A DNA stretch of 64,000 nucleotides. Origin: CAMEON01 sp045577755. Lineage in GTDB: Bacteria > Bacillota > Clostridia > Oscillospirales > CAG-272. Below are positions 41,277-51,500 of the stretch, piece by piece. The stretch is taken from the NCBI GenBank assembly GCA_045577755.1, contig JAZNJA010000090.1, positions 1-64,000 of the forward strand. Direction: 5' to 3'. The notes below the pieces were generated by a model. That model was given only the letters and a program-made list of their open reading frames with translations. It did no database searches and had not been told where the DNA came from. Position 1 is the first letter of the stretch, and every line of letters begins with the position of its first letter. The position numbers were made by a program, and so were the translations under genes.

Positions 41277-41564
41277 TTACGCGAAGAATCCGAGAATGAC
41301 CCAGATGAGGAAGAAGACCACCGACATTCCCCCCAGAAAGATCAGCATGGGGCCGATCATGGAGCGGACGGCGGAGACGTAGGTCTGCCAGATGCTTCCC
41401 GCTCGGGTAGTGGGCTGACGCTTTTGCTTCTTGTAGGAGGGCTGTACAGGACGGCGCAGGGGGGTATTCCCCCGCACCCCCGACATATCGGCCACGGTGG
41501 AGCCGTCGTCGATATACGTGATCTTTTCCTTCTTCTTCTTGGGCTGCTTGCCGTCCTTTCCCAT
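41277..41564 (-). CDS. Small single-helix membrane protein at the end of the opp operon
   Basis: A 95-residue protein: a very basic N-terminal tail (KDGKQPKKKKEKITYIDD), a central disordered RPVQPSYKKQKRQP region and a C-terminal hydrophobic segment (about 68-94, MIGPMLIFLGGMSVVFFLIW). It lies 6 bases after oppF, so it is co-transcribed with the transporter. Family not recognised. A similar small tail-anchored protein next to opp genes might assist the permease, but that is speculation. Confidence 0.72.
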   Translation of the reverse strand: MGKDGKQPKKKKEKITYIDDGSTVADMSGVRGNTPLRRPVQPSYKKQKRQPTTRAGSIWQTYVSAVRSMIGPMLIFLGGMSVVFFLIWVILGFFA

Positions 41565-41570
41565 AGCAGA

Positions 41571-42584
41571 TCAGACCTTGTGGCAGGCCACGAAATGGCC
41601 CGGCTCCACCTCGCGGTAGACGGGAGCCTCGGCGCCGCACGCATCACAGGCCTCGGGGCAACGGGTATGGAAGCGGCACCCCGCGGGAGGATTGGCGGGA
41701 GAGGGGATATCCCCCTTCAGCACGATTCGCTCCATCTTCTTATCGGGATCGGGGTTGGGAATGGCCGAGAAGAGGGCGCGGGTGTAGGGGTGGAGGGGAT
41801 TGCCGAAGATGTCCTTCTTGGCGCCGAACTCCACCATGTTGCCCAGATACATGACGCCGATCTTGTCCGAAATGAACTTGACCACCGACAGGTCGTGGGA
41901 GATGAAAAGGTAGGTGAGGCCTCGCTCCTTCTGGAGCTTTTTCAGAAGGTTGATGATCTGAGCCTGAATGGACACGTCCAGTGCCGACACAGGCTCGTCG
42001 CAGACCACCAGCTTGGGGTTGACCGACAGAGCGCGGGCGATACAGATACGCTGGCGCTGGCCGCCCGAGAATTCATGGGGGTAGCGCTCGTAGTAGTAGT
42101 CCCGGAGACCGCACTGCTCCATGAGGTCGATGACGTAGTCCTTGACCTGGGAAGGAGGCACGATCTTGTGGACCTTCACAGGCTCCGAGAGGATGTCGCC
42201 CACGGTAGCGCGGGGCGGCAGGGAGGAGTAGGGGTCCTGGAAGATGATCTGCATCTCGGTACGGAGGGAGCGCATCTGGGTCTTGGAGTAGTTCGTAATA
42301 TCGTTGCCGTCGTAGATGATCTGTCCGCCGTTTGAGGGGTGGAGCTTGAGGATGGTACGGCCCAGGGTGGTCTTGCCGCAGCCCGACTCGCCCACGATAC
42401 CCAGGGTCTCGCCGGGGTAGAGGTCGAAGGAGACGTTGTCCACGGCGATCAGCTCCTGCTGGACCTTGCCCGTCAACGACTTCTTGATGGGGAAGGCCTT
42501 GCGGAGATCCTTCACCGAAAGGAGGGGCTTGCGCTCATCGGCGGTCTCAGCGGCCTCTGCCGTCATATTCTTGGTATCAGCCAT
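41571..42584 (-). CDS. oppF: Oligopeptide/dipeptide ABC transporter ATP-binding protein (OppF/DppF)
   Basis: A 337-residue ATPase with Walker A GESGCGKTTLGRTIL, Q-loop IFQDPYSSLPPR, signature FSGGQRQRICIARAL, Walker B LVVCDEPVSALD and H-loop LFISHDLSVV. The C-terminal extension with CRFHTRCPEACDAC carries the four-cysteine oligopeptide-transporter motif that binds an Fe-S cluster in related proteins. It pairs with OppD to power peptide uptake. It overlaps oppD by 8 bases and has GGAGGAG upstream. Confidence 0.94.
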   Translation of the reverse strand: MADTKNMTAEAAETADERKPLLSVKDLRKAFPIKKSLTGKVQQELIAVDNVSFDLYPGETLGIVGESGCGKTTLGRTILKLHPSNGGQIIYDGNDITNYSKTQMRSLRTEMQIIFQDPYSSLPPRATVGDILSEPVKVHKIVPPSQVKDYVIDLMEQCGLRDYYYERYPHEFSGGQRQRICIARALSVNPKLVVCDEPVSALDVSIQAQIINLLKKLQKERGLTYLFISHDLSVVKFISDKIGVMYLGNMVEFGAKKDIFGNPLHPYTRALFSAIPNPDPDKKMERIVLKGDIPSPANPPAGCRFHTRCPEACDACGAEAPVYREVEPGHFVACHKV

Positions 42585-43800
42585 GGCTCTCCTCCTCTCC
42601 GTACAGGTGACAGGACACGAAATGGGTGGGGCTGACCTGCACCATGCAGGGGTAGTCCCCGCCGCACTTCTCGATGCAACGGTCGCAACGCTCCTTGAAG
42701 TAGCAGTGGTTGGGCATATTCACAGGGTTGGGGACGTTGCCGGGGATGTTGAACAGGGTATCGCTGTCGGAGTCCATGGTGGGCTTGGACTTCTGCAGGC
42801 CGATGGTGTAGGGATGGCGGGGATCGTGGAAGATCTCGGCCACGGTGCCCATCTCGATGACGCGGCCCGCGTACATGACCACCACGAAGTCGGCCATCTC
42901 GGCGATGACGCCCAGGTCGTGGGTGATCAGCAGGATGGAGCCGTCCATCTTGTCCTTCAGGTCGCGGAGCAGATCCAGGATCTGAGCCTGGATGGTCACG
43001 TCCAGAGCCGTGGTGGGCTCGTCGGCGATGATGAGGCGGGGGTTGCAGGCCAGGGCCATGGAGATCATGACGCGCTGACGCATACCGCCCGACAGCTCGT
43101 GGGGGAATGCCTTGTATACCCGCTCGGGGGCGGCGATACCCACCAGGGAGAGCATCTCCATGGAGCGGGCCCGGGCCATCTCCTTGGTGGCCCCGGGGAC
43201 GTGGATGAAGGTCACCTCGTCCAGCTGCTCACCGATGGTGAACACGGGGTTGAGGGAGGTCATAGGCTCCTGGAAGATCATGGCGATCTGACGGCCGCGG
43301 ATGCGGTGGATCTCATGGATGGGCATGGAGGCGATGTCGAAGACCTTGTCCTCCATCTCAAAGAGAGGAGTGCCGTTGTGGTCCGCCTCACCCGTGGGGA
43401 TGAGGTTGCCGTGGCTGTCCCGCTTGAAGTCGTGGGAATTGAAGCGGATAGCGCCCGAGACGATCTGTCCCTGGGGGCCCTGGAGCAGCTGCATGACCGA
43501 CATGGAGGTCACGCTCTTGCCGCAGCCCGACTCGCCCACGACGCCAACGGTGGCGTTCTTGGGGACGTTGAAGGACACGCCGTTTACGGCCTTGACCACG
43601 CCCTGATCCGTGAAGAAGTAGGTGTGCAGATCCTCGATCTCCAGGATGTTGGCGGGATCCTTCATCTCGGTGGTGAACTCGGATTCGTCGGCCCGTCTGT
43701 GCTTGCGCTTCTCCAGGGCGTTCATGATCTTGCGATTCTCCTTGGCGATGGCGCGGACCTCTTTACCCGAGAGGTAATGGGAGCTTTTCTTTTCTGCCAT
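42577..43800 (-). CDS. oppD: Oligopeptide/dipeptide ABC transporter ATP-binding protein (OppD/DppD)
   Basis: A 407-residue ATPase: Walker A GESGCGKSVTSMSVM, Q-loop IFQEPMTSLNPV, signature LSGGMRQRVMISMAL, Walker B LIIADEPTTALD, H-loop LITHDLGVIAE, and the C-terminal cysteine cluster in CYFKERCDRC...CGGDYPC. An N-terminal extension of about 45 basic residues and a roughly 60-residue insertion between Walker A and the Q-loop (RFNSHDFKRDSHGNL and after) make it longer than the usual 330 or so. It lies between oppC and oppF. Confidence 0.93.
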   Translation of the reverse strand: MAEKKSSHYLSGKEVRAIAKENRKIMNALEKRKHRRADESEFTTEMKDPANILEIEDLHTYFFTDQGVVKAVNGVSFNVPKNATVGVVGESGCGKSVTSMSVMQLLQGPQGQIVSGAIRFNSHDFKRDSHGNLIPTGEADHNGTPLFEMEDKVFDIASMPIHEIHRIRGRQIAMIFQEPMTSLNPVFTIGEQLDEVTFIHVPGATKEMARARSMEMLSLVGIAAPERVYKAFPHELSGGMRQRVMISMALACNPRLIIADEPTTALDVTIQAQILDLLRDLKDKMDGSILLITHDLGVIAEMADFVVVMYAGRVIEMGTVAEIFHDPRHPYTIGLQKSKPTMDSDSDTLFNIPGNVPNPVNMPNHCYFKERCDRCIEKCGGDYPCMVQVSPTHFVSCHLYGEEESHG

Positions 43801-43804
43801 GGTA

Positions 43805-44878
43805 TCACCTCCTCATCTTGGGGTCGAGGGCGTCACGCAGGCCGTCGCCTACGAAGTTGAAGCCCAGCACCGCCAGTATGATGCAGAGGCCGGGAGGGCC
43901 CCAGACGTTGAAGAAGTTCTCCAGGATGTACTGGTCCTCGGCCACGATGTTGATCATGGTACCCCACGCGGCGTAGGGAGCGCGGACGCCCATGTTCAGG
44001 TAGGACAGGGAGGCCTCGTAGAGGATCATGCTGCCCAGGGACAGGGTCATGGAGACGATGAGCTGGGGCATGACGTTGGGGACCAGATGCTTGAAGATCT
44101 TGCGGGGGGTGGAGTAGCCCATGGCCTCGGCGGCCACCATGTACTCCTGCTCGCGGAGGGACAGGATCTGACCGCGGACCAGTCGCGCCGTTCCCGGCCA
44201 GGAGAACAGGGTCAGGTAGGCCATCAGATAGTAGATACGAAGCTGGGACGGGACTCCCATGGAATCCAGGAGAGTACCGATGATCAGCAGAATGGGGAAG
44301 CCGGGCAGACACATGAGAATGTCGCAGATTCTCATGATGACACCGTCCACAGCCCCGCCGAAGTAGCCCGAGATACCGCCCAGCACCACGCCGAAGATTG
44401 TGATGGCGAAGACGGCGATGAAGCTGACGGTCAGGGAGATGCGGCCGCCGTACATGAGACGGGTGAAGACGTCACGGCCGTCCTTGTCGGTGCCCAGGAT
44501 GTGGTTTTTGTCAGGCTTGGCCAGGGAGTTGATGGTCTTGTTGGTCTCCACCACCTGGTAGACCGTCACTTCCTTGCCGTCCACCATCATGGTGATGGGC
44601 TGCCGGGTGTACTCTACCTTGCCCGACTTATCCTGGGTGGTCTCTCCCCACTGGGTGTAGACCACGGGGCCCAGCCAGCAGAAGAGGAACAGGGCCACGA
44701 TCATGACAAGACCCGCCACGCTCAGCTTGGAGCGGAAGAAGCGGCGCATGACCATGCGGGTGGGGGACATGAGGCGGACGTTCTTGTCCAAAGGCTCGTC
44801 GGTGTCGGCGGTGTCGGCGGCCTTGACCTCGGTCTCCTCGGCTACGGTCTCAAGGGATTGATTCTTATTTTCTTCCAT
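43805..44878 (-). CDS. oppC: Oligopeptide ABC transporter permease (OppC/DppC)
   Basis: A 357-residue membrane protein with about six helices. The N-terminal cytoplasmic stretch (LMSPTRMVMRRFFRSKLSVAG) is the OppC_N signature, and the coupling EAA loop is seen as EYMVAAEAMGYSTPRKIFKHLVPN. About 80 extra residues lie outside after the first helix (YTQWGETTQDKSGKVEYTRQ). It forms the pore with OppB. An GGAGGTCTGATACT site precedes the ATG. Confidence 0.93.
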   Translation of the reverse strand: MEENKNQSLETVAEETEVKAADTADTDEPLDKNVRLMSPTRMVMRRFFRSKLSVAGLVMIVALFLFCWLGPVVYTQWGETTQDKSGKVEYTRQPITMMVDGKEVTVYQVVETNKTINSLAKPDKNHILGTDKDGRDVFTRLMYGGRISLTVSFIAVFAITIFGVVLGGISGYFGGAVDGVIMRICDILMCLPGFPILLIIGTLLDSMGVPSQLRIYYLMAYLTLFSWPGTARLVRGQILSLREQEYMVAAEAMGYSTPRKIFKHLVPNVMPQLIVSMTLSLGSMILYEASLSYLNMGVRAPYAAWGTMINIVAEDQYILENFFNVWGPPGLCIILAVLGFNFVGDGLRDALDPKMRR

Positions 44879-44900
44879 AGTATCAGACCTCCTTGCCGTA

Positions 44901-45893
44901 TCAGGTGAGCTTGACGCGGGGATCCACCACCGCGTACATCAGGTCGGCCAGCAGCACGCCCAGGACACTCAAAAGCGCCAGGAACATATTGTAGCCCATG
45001 ATGAAGGGAATGTCAGCCACGATCATGGCTTTGTAAGCCACGTTACCGATACCGGGGAGGTCGAAGACCTGCTCGGTGATGATGGCACCCGAGAACAGGG
45101 AGGGCAGAAGCCCCGCCAGAGAGGTGACCAGAGGGATCATGGTATTGCGGAAGGCGTGCTTGTAGACCACGACACGCTCCGAAAGGCCCTTGGCGCGGGC
45201 GGTACGGATGTAGTCGGAGCTCAGGACCTCCAGCATATTGGTACGGGTCATTCTCATGCGTCCGCCGATGGACAAAATGACCACGGTCAGGACGGGGATG
45301 AACATATGCTTCAGGTAGTCCAGAAGCAGGTAGATGCCCGTGTAGGACTGGGAGGCGTCGGTCATGCCCGACGGCGGGAACCAGCCCAGCTTGTTGGCGA
45401 ACAGGTCCTTGAGCACCTGTCCGAAGAAGAAGGCGGGGAGGGAGATACCGATCATGACCAGAACGGTGACGATATAGTCTCTGGCCGAATACTGGTGGGT
45501 GGCGGCGGTAATACCCAGAGGAATGGCGATGAGGAACTCCAATATCACCGCCACAAAGGCGATGGCAAAGGACACGCCCATGTGATCGCGGATGACGTCG
45601 ATGACGGGGGCGCCGTACTTGAAGCTGGTACCGAAGTCGAACTGCACCAGCTTGCCCAGCCAGTTGACGTAGCCCTTCAGGATACCCACAAAGCTGTCGT
45701 CCTCCAGACCGTAGAGCTTTTTCATGCTCTCCACCGTCTCCTCGGGGATGGTGGCGCCGCCCTGGTTCATCTCGGCGATCTTGCCCTCGATGAAGCTGAC
45801 GGGCATACATCTGACCAGAACGTAAATGATGAGAGATACGCCCAGAAGGATCAGCACCGCCAGACCGAGACGTTTCAAAATATACTTTAACAT
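44901..45893 (-). CDS. oppB: Oligopeptide ABC transporter permease (OppB/DppB)
   Basis: A 330-residue membrane protein. The N-terminus YILKRLGLAVLILLGVSLIIY and the loop RCMPVSFIEGK are typical of OppB; the coupling EAA loop reads YIRTARAKGLSERVVVYKHA. About six helices are expected. It lies 21 bases after the binding-protein gene and 22 bases before oppC in the same operon. Confidence 0.93.
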   Translation of the reverse strand: MLKYILKRLGLAVLILLGVSLIIYVLVRCMPVSFIEGKIAEMNQGGATIPEETVESMKKLYGLEDDSFVGILKGYVNWLGKLVQFDFGTSFKYGAPVIDVIRDHMGVSFAIAFVAVILEFLIAIPLGITAATHQYSARDYIVTVLVMIGISLPAFFFGQVLKDLFANKLGWFPPSGMTDASQSYTGIYLLLDYLKHMFIPVLTVVILSIGGRMRMTRTNMLEVLSSDYIRTARAKGLSERVVVYKHAFRNTMIPLVTSLAGLLPSLFSGAIITEQVFDLPGIGNVAYKAMIVADIPFIMGYNMFLALLSVLGVLLADLMYAVVDPRVKLT

Positions 45894-45914
45894 AATGACA
45901 CCTTATCTTATCAT

Positions 45915-48485
45915 TTAGTTAGCAAATTCGATCTCCCAGATCTTGTCCAGGGGAGAGGTGTAGGGGTTGATCTCCTCGGGGAGGGAGGAGGACTTGATGA
46001 CGCCCGCGTTGTAGGCGTACAGCACGTCACGCTGGTAGACGGGCATCTCCACGGCCAGATCCAGGACGTAGCCCATGGCCTCCTTGTACAGCTCGGAGCG
46101 GATCTCCTGGTCGTCGGTCTCGCGGGCCTCGTCGATGACGGCGGAGAGATCGTTCAGGACGGCGTTCTCGTACTGGTACAGAGCGGGGGAGGCCAGGATC
46201 TCACGGTAGCCCCAGGCCAGGGTAGAGGTGGCGGTGGAGTTCTTGTGGTAGACCTGGTACATATCGGGGTCGATGGTGGAGCCCCAGGCGGCGGCCCAGA
46301 CGGCCAGGGAGCCGGTGGACAGCTTGGTCAGTGCCTGGGTGTCAGGCACCACCTCGATGTCCCAGCCGCACTCGTTGAGGAGGTCGGCGGCGTTCTGGAA
46401 GGTCTGGTAGGTGGGGTGGTCGGTGAGGTTGGAGCCTGCGATGGTGAACTTGATGGACAGGGCAGCGTCACCTGCGGAGACACCTGCCATCTCCATGAAG
46501 GACTTGATGGAGGCCATGGCGTCCTCGCGGTTCCAGTTGATGGCGATGTAGTCGCTGTGGAGGTTGTCACGGCTGTTGTTACCGCTCTCGTCCTTGGGGT
46601 ATGCCCAGGAGACGGTGGACATGGGCCAGTAGATGGTCTCGGCGGTACCCGTGGAGTAGTAGGACAGCGCCAGGCTGGTATCCATGGCGCACATGATGGC
46701 CTTGCGGATGTTGATATCCGGCACCTTGCCCGCGTTGATACCGATGTAACCGTAGCCCAGCTGACGGGTAGAGGTCTTCTCGATGCCCTTGGCGGCCATG
46801 CCGTTGAGCTTGTCGATGTTGTTCTGGGTGAACTGGGGGGTGACGAAGTGGACCGAACCGCTCTCCAGCACGTTCAGGGCGTTGGAGGAGGAGACCACCT
46901 GGTAGCGGAGCTTCTCGATCTTGGGGGCTCCCATGAGGAAGTTATGGTTGGCCTTGAAGTAGACCACGTTGTTGCTGAAGAAGGCGGTACCCTCGGGGTT
47001 GTCGCCGTTGTTCGCGTCGGTGGCCTTGTAGGCGCCCGCGCCCATGGGGACCTTGACGTTGCGGGGAGACTGGATGACGGTGGTCATGAACTCGTAGGAG
47101 GCGTACTCCACACCGAACTGATTGTTGGGAATGTCCACGGTGTAGCCCTCGGCGTAGTAGTGCTGGGGCGCCACCGAGAAGGCGAAGTTCCAGATGGCCT
47201 TGGGGTCGGTGCCCTTGACCGTGATCTGGAGCACGTCGTACTCGTCGGGGTTCACGGGGGTGCCGTCGGCGTTATGGTCGTGAGCCACGGTGTAGCTGCC
47301 GTTCTTGGCGTAGGCGACGGTCTCGTCGGTGGTGTGGCCCAGGGAGACGATACCCGCGATGTTGGGCACGGCCAGCTGACCGTCCTTCACACCCGCGTGG
47401 AGGATGACCTCCTTGGCGGCGGCGGTGTAGCCGGTGGAGAGCTTCTGAGCGGTGGCCCAGTACATGAGGATCATGTGCAGCTCCTGCTCCACCTTGGAAT
47501 CGTAGACGTACTGGATGGCGGAATCCTTATCCACCACCACGTCGGCGTTGTAGTTGCGGATGACCTTCTTGATCCGGGACTTGATGTCCTTGTTGTTCTC
47601 GTCCTTCTCGTACTCGATGGTGACGTAGCCCTCGGCGTACATGAAGGAGGTGACCTCGTCGAACTCACCCGTGGACTTGTAGGGCTCCTCCAGGTAAGCC
47701 TCCTTGGCGGAGACGTAGTCGGTGTTCAGCTCTTCTCGGAAGTACTTCAGGGTCAGCTCATAGTCGGCCAGCAGGTTGTCCACGGTGACCTCGGAGGGAT
47801 CGTTGGAAATAGCCTCTCTGTAGCCGCTGGACAGGCTGTGGCTCTGGATGGCGGCCACCATCTGGTCGTAGGTGGCGGAGTAGGTACCCTGGGTAGCGGT
47901 CTGACCCACCTGCTTGTAGAGGTTGATCAGCTCGTTGATGCGGTTCTTGGCTCTGTCGCCTGCCTGCTGGGTGATCCGGTCGTCGGCGCCGTTGTCCCCC
48001 GAGCTGACGGTCTGGGTGCGGTAGTCCTTCAGACCCAGGATGTCGGTGGAGTACATGGTAGAGGAGCCGGTGTAGACGGGATCCAGGTACACGTACAGGT
48101 TGAACAGCACGTCGTTTATGGTCAGGGGCTTGCCATCCGAGAAGGTGATGCCGTTCTTGATGATAAAGGTGTAGACGGTATTGTCGGCGGCGCTGTCGTA
48201 GACCACGTCGTAGTCCTTGACCACCACGGCGTGCTCGTCGCCGCAGGCCACGATGACCTCACCGTTCACGTAGTCGGTGCCCAGCATACCGATCTGGGTC
48301 ATGGACACGATGGTACCGTCGGCGGCGGTGGTGGAGAAGAAGGGGTTGAAGAGACCGTCCAGCTCCTCGGTCATGATGACCAGGGCGTCGGGTCTTCCTC
48401 CCCCGCCCCCGCAGGAAGCGAACACGGCGACCGTGCTGAAGCACATCAGAGCGGCCAGCACGACCGAAAGGATTTTCTTACTCAT
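45915..48485 (-). CDS. oppA: Oligopeptide-binding lipoprotein (SBP family 5) with a large insertion
   Basis: The 856-residue binding protein has a lipoprotein signal (MSKKILSVVLAALMCFSTVA, lipobox VFASC, Cys25). SBP family 5 features include GLFNPFFSTTAADG near residue 40, NGITFSDGKPLTINDVLFNL at about 110-130, and the C-terminal lobe with NIRKAIMCAMDTSLALSY and WAAAWGSTIDPDMYQVYH. Usual proteins are about 550 residues; here about 200-250 extra residues, charged and partly helical, lie between about 155 and 410. That may shape the binding pocket or contact the giant protease encoded just upstream. AGGAGG precedes the ATG. Only 35 bases separate it from the protease stop, so the genes are likely co-transcribed. 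Confidence 0.92.
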   Translation of the reverse strand: MSKKILSVVLAALMCFSTVAVFASCGGGGGRPDALVIMTEELDGLFNPFFSTTAADGTIVSMTQIGMLGTDYVNGEVIVACGDEHAVVVKDYDVVYDSAADNTVYTFIIKNGITFSDGKPLTINDVLFNLYVYLDPVYTGSSTMYSTDILGLKDYRTQTVSSGDNGADDRITQQAGDRAKNRINELINLYKQVGQTATQGTYSATYDQMVAAIQSHSLSSGYREAISNDPSEVTVDNLLADYELTLKYFREELNTDYVSAKEAYLEEPYKSTGEFDEVTSFMYAEGYVTIEYEKDENNKDIKSRIKKVIRNYNADVVVDKDSAIQYVYDSKVEQELHMILMYWATAQKLSTGYTAAAKEVILHAGVKDGQLAVPNIAGIVSLGHTTDETVAYAKNGSYTVAHDHNADGTPVNPDEYDVLQITVKGTDPKAIWNFAFSVAPQHYYAEGYTVDIPNNQFGVEYASYEFMTTVIQSPRNVKVPMGAGAYKATDANNGDNPEGTAFFSNNVVYFKANHNFLMGAPKIEKLRYQVVSSSNALNVLESGSVHFVTPQFTQNNIDKLNGMAAKGIEKTSTRQLGYGYIGINAGKVPDINIRKAIMCAMDTSLALSYYSTGTAETIYWPMSTVSWAYPKDESGNNSRDNLHSDYIAINWNREDAMASIKSFMEMAGVSAGDAALSIKFTIAGSNLTDHPTYQTFQNAADLLNECGWDIEVVPDTQALTKLSTGSLAVWAAAWGSTIDPDMYQVYHKNSTATSTLAWGYREILASPALYQYENAVLNDLSAVIDEARETDDQEIRSELYKEAMGYVLDLAVEMPVYQRDVLYAYNAGVIKSSSLPEEINPYTSPLDKIWEIEFAN

Positions 48486-48520
48486 TTTCTGTATTCCTCC
48501 TAATTATATACGCGGCCCGA

Positions 48521-51500
48521 TCACTCGGCGAAGGTCAGAGTGACCTCGCCGGTTTCGGGGTTCACCTCCACGCGGGCGGTGTTGTTGTCGGGATCCTCGA
48601 CCGTGACGGTGATGCCGCTCATGTCGATGCCCTCGACCTTGCCGCTTCCGCAGAGCAGGCCGATGTTGTAATCGTTGGGACGGTAGCAATCCTTACCGAT
48701 CTCAATGGTACCCGTGACGGTGACGTTCTGAAGAGTCGCGCCCTCCTGAACGGTACCCGCCAGCAGACCGTAGTTGGTTCCCTGCATACGGGAGCCCGCC
48801 ACGACGCGGAAGGTGATGTTCTCCAGGCGGAGATCGGTGACGGAGGAGGAAGCCCCCAGCACGCCGAAGAGACCGCCGTTGATCTTGGAATTATCGCCCT
48901 GCAGGACGGTCACATTGGAGATGGTGTGGCCGTTACCCACGATGGAGCCGGTGAACTCACCCGTGGACATGACCGTAGGCCACAGGAAATTTGAGAAGTC
49001 CAGATCTGCCTCGATGAGGTAGCTGCCGCCCAGGCGGGCATTGTCGTAGAACTGCTTGGGGGTGGAGATGCGGAACCAGGTTCCCTCCATCCAGGTGGTG
49101 TAGAGGCGGATGGTACCGTCGCTCTCCACCGTACCCGTGGCATAGTCCACGGCGCCGCTGACCTTGCCCTCGGCGGGGATGGTCATGGCCTCATCCAGGA
49201 AAGCGGACTCGAAGGTCATGCCCTCTACGGAGGGGAAGTCCTTCATATCCAGCTTACCGGTGCGCTGGTTCCACACGGGCAGGTCGATGGTGACCAGCTG
49301 CTTGGTCTCGATCAGGGAGAAGGAGCCGTCAGCCTCTGCGGCGTAGAACTCGAAGTTGAAGTAGGGGACCCAGGCGGCGTAGAGGGTGATCTCATTCTCC
49401 GCGGAGCCCTTTGTGCCGTTGGGGTCAACGGCGAGACGGTCGGTCTTGAAATCCCACTTGCCGCTGTAGGTGTAGCCCTGAGGACGGCCGCTCACGGCGG
49501 TGGGCTGACCGTACTCGTCCAGAGGCTGGCCGTTTTCGTCCACGCGGAGGGTGCGCTCGGTGTACCAGCCCGCCAGGAAGTGGCCGGTGTTGGACACGGG
49601 GAAGGCGCTGTCCTTGCGGATAGGATCGTCGGGGGCGATCAAGGCGATCTGAGCCTTGCCCTCAGCGTCGGTCTTGTAGTCGGCGGGGTTGAAAACGTCC
49701 ACGATGTAGACCTCGTTGGGGGATCCCGCGAAGGAGCCGCCGCCTGCGTCAAAGCGGACGCTGACGGTGTAGCCCTCCTCGTCCATGCCGGTGTAGGGGG
49801 TATCCCACAGGGACATACCGCCCACGATGGCCAGCACGCCGAAGACCAGGGCGGCCACGGCCAGGACAATGACGATGGCCAGGGTCACGGCGGGAGGCAG
49901 ACTGAAGTGGATGGGCGCGCGGGTCTTACCGAAGGACTTCAGATTGGTCTTGGGACGGCTCTTGCGGGCCTTCTTGGGCTTCTTGGCCTTGACAGGGGCT
50001 ACCGCAGGAGCCTCAGCGGGAGCCTCGGCAGGAGCCTCCTCGGAGGACTTGGCGGGAGTCTCGGCGGGAGCCTCGGCAGCCGTCTCCTCGGTGGGAGCGG
50101 CATCCGCGCCGGGCGCGGGAGCGGCCACAGCACCATTGGCACCAGCGGCGGCCAGAGCCTTGCGCTTGCTCAGATACAGGCAGGCAAAGACGATGGCGGC
50201 GGTCAGGAACAGGATGGACAGCACACCAAGAGCGATGGCGGAGGCGGGGATCCCCTCAAAGAATCCGCCGTTCTCCACAGGCTCGGTATCGGTCTCGGTC
50301 CCGTCGCCGTTCTCCAGATACTCCAGATCCTTGATACGCTTCTCGGCCTGCTCCAGCTTGGAGTAGTTGGTGACCAGAGCGCGCTGCTCGATGGTGGAGA
50401 TCCTGTCGTAGGCCTCGCGGGCGGCGATGACCAGGGGCTTGTCCGCCAGGGAGACCTTGTCGGGCAGAGCGTTGATGGCGGCGATGGCGGCCAGGGTCAC
50501 CTCGTCGGCGGCGGCGGCGCCGTCCACCACGGTGGCAAAATACCGGCCCCAGATGAAGGAATCGTACTGACGGCCGTTGACGGGACGGACGATGACCAGG
50601 TCTCCGTCATAGAGACCCACGTAGTCCACGAAGTTCGCGCCATAGTAGACATTGGAGGGGGTATCGGCAGCGTTCCACATGAAGTAAGGCACGATGCCGA
50701 GACCGTCGTGGTAGATCTCCTCGCCGTCGGTGTTGGTGAAGGAATACTGACCCGTAGCCGGAATGTGATCCTTGCTGTTGAACAGCTCGGCGTCATAGGC
50801 CTCCTCCAGGGCGGGAGCGACGTAGGAAGCGAAGGACAGCATGGACAGCTTCTCACAGCCGTAGAAGGCCTTGTGGCCCACCGACTTCAGGGTGTAGGGC
50901 GTCACCACCTGGCGAACAGGGGCACCCGCGAAGGCCATGTCGGCGATGCGGACGGTGCCGTCGGCCACGGTGACCACGGAAGCGTCACCCGCATAGGCGA
51001 TCAGCTCCAGACCCGTGGGAACCACGCGGTAGAGGTGGCCGTCGATGACGCGGACGGTATCGCTGATGGCGAAGGTCAGGGTCTCGGTGCCGTACTCGGA
51101 GCCGTTGAAGGTCTCGGTCTCGGTGGACTTGAAGGCCTCCAGACGGCAGTTGGCGAAGGGATTGTCACCCAGATCGGCCAGAGCCGAGCCGAGGGTCACG
51201 GTGAAGTCGGTCATCTCCTCCTTCAGGAACGCGTGGGTACCCAGGTAGGAGGCAGACTCCAGATCAGCCGAGGTGATGGCGGTGTAAGCGAAGGCGTAAT
51301 CCCCCACGGAGGTGACCTTGTTCAGGTTCTCCGCGGATGCCAGGGCGTTACAGTAGGAGAAGGCGCCCTCACCCAGGGTGGAGCCGTTGGGATTCAGGAT
51401 CACGGCGGTCAGACCCTCGTTGTAGACGAAGGCGTAGGTGCCGATATCCGCGGCGGCGGAGAGATCGACAGCGGTCAGGGCGGTGCTGTTGAAGGCGTTG

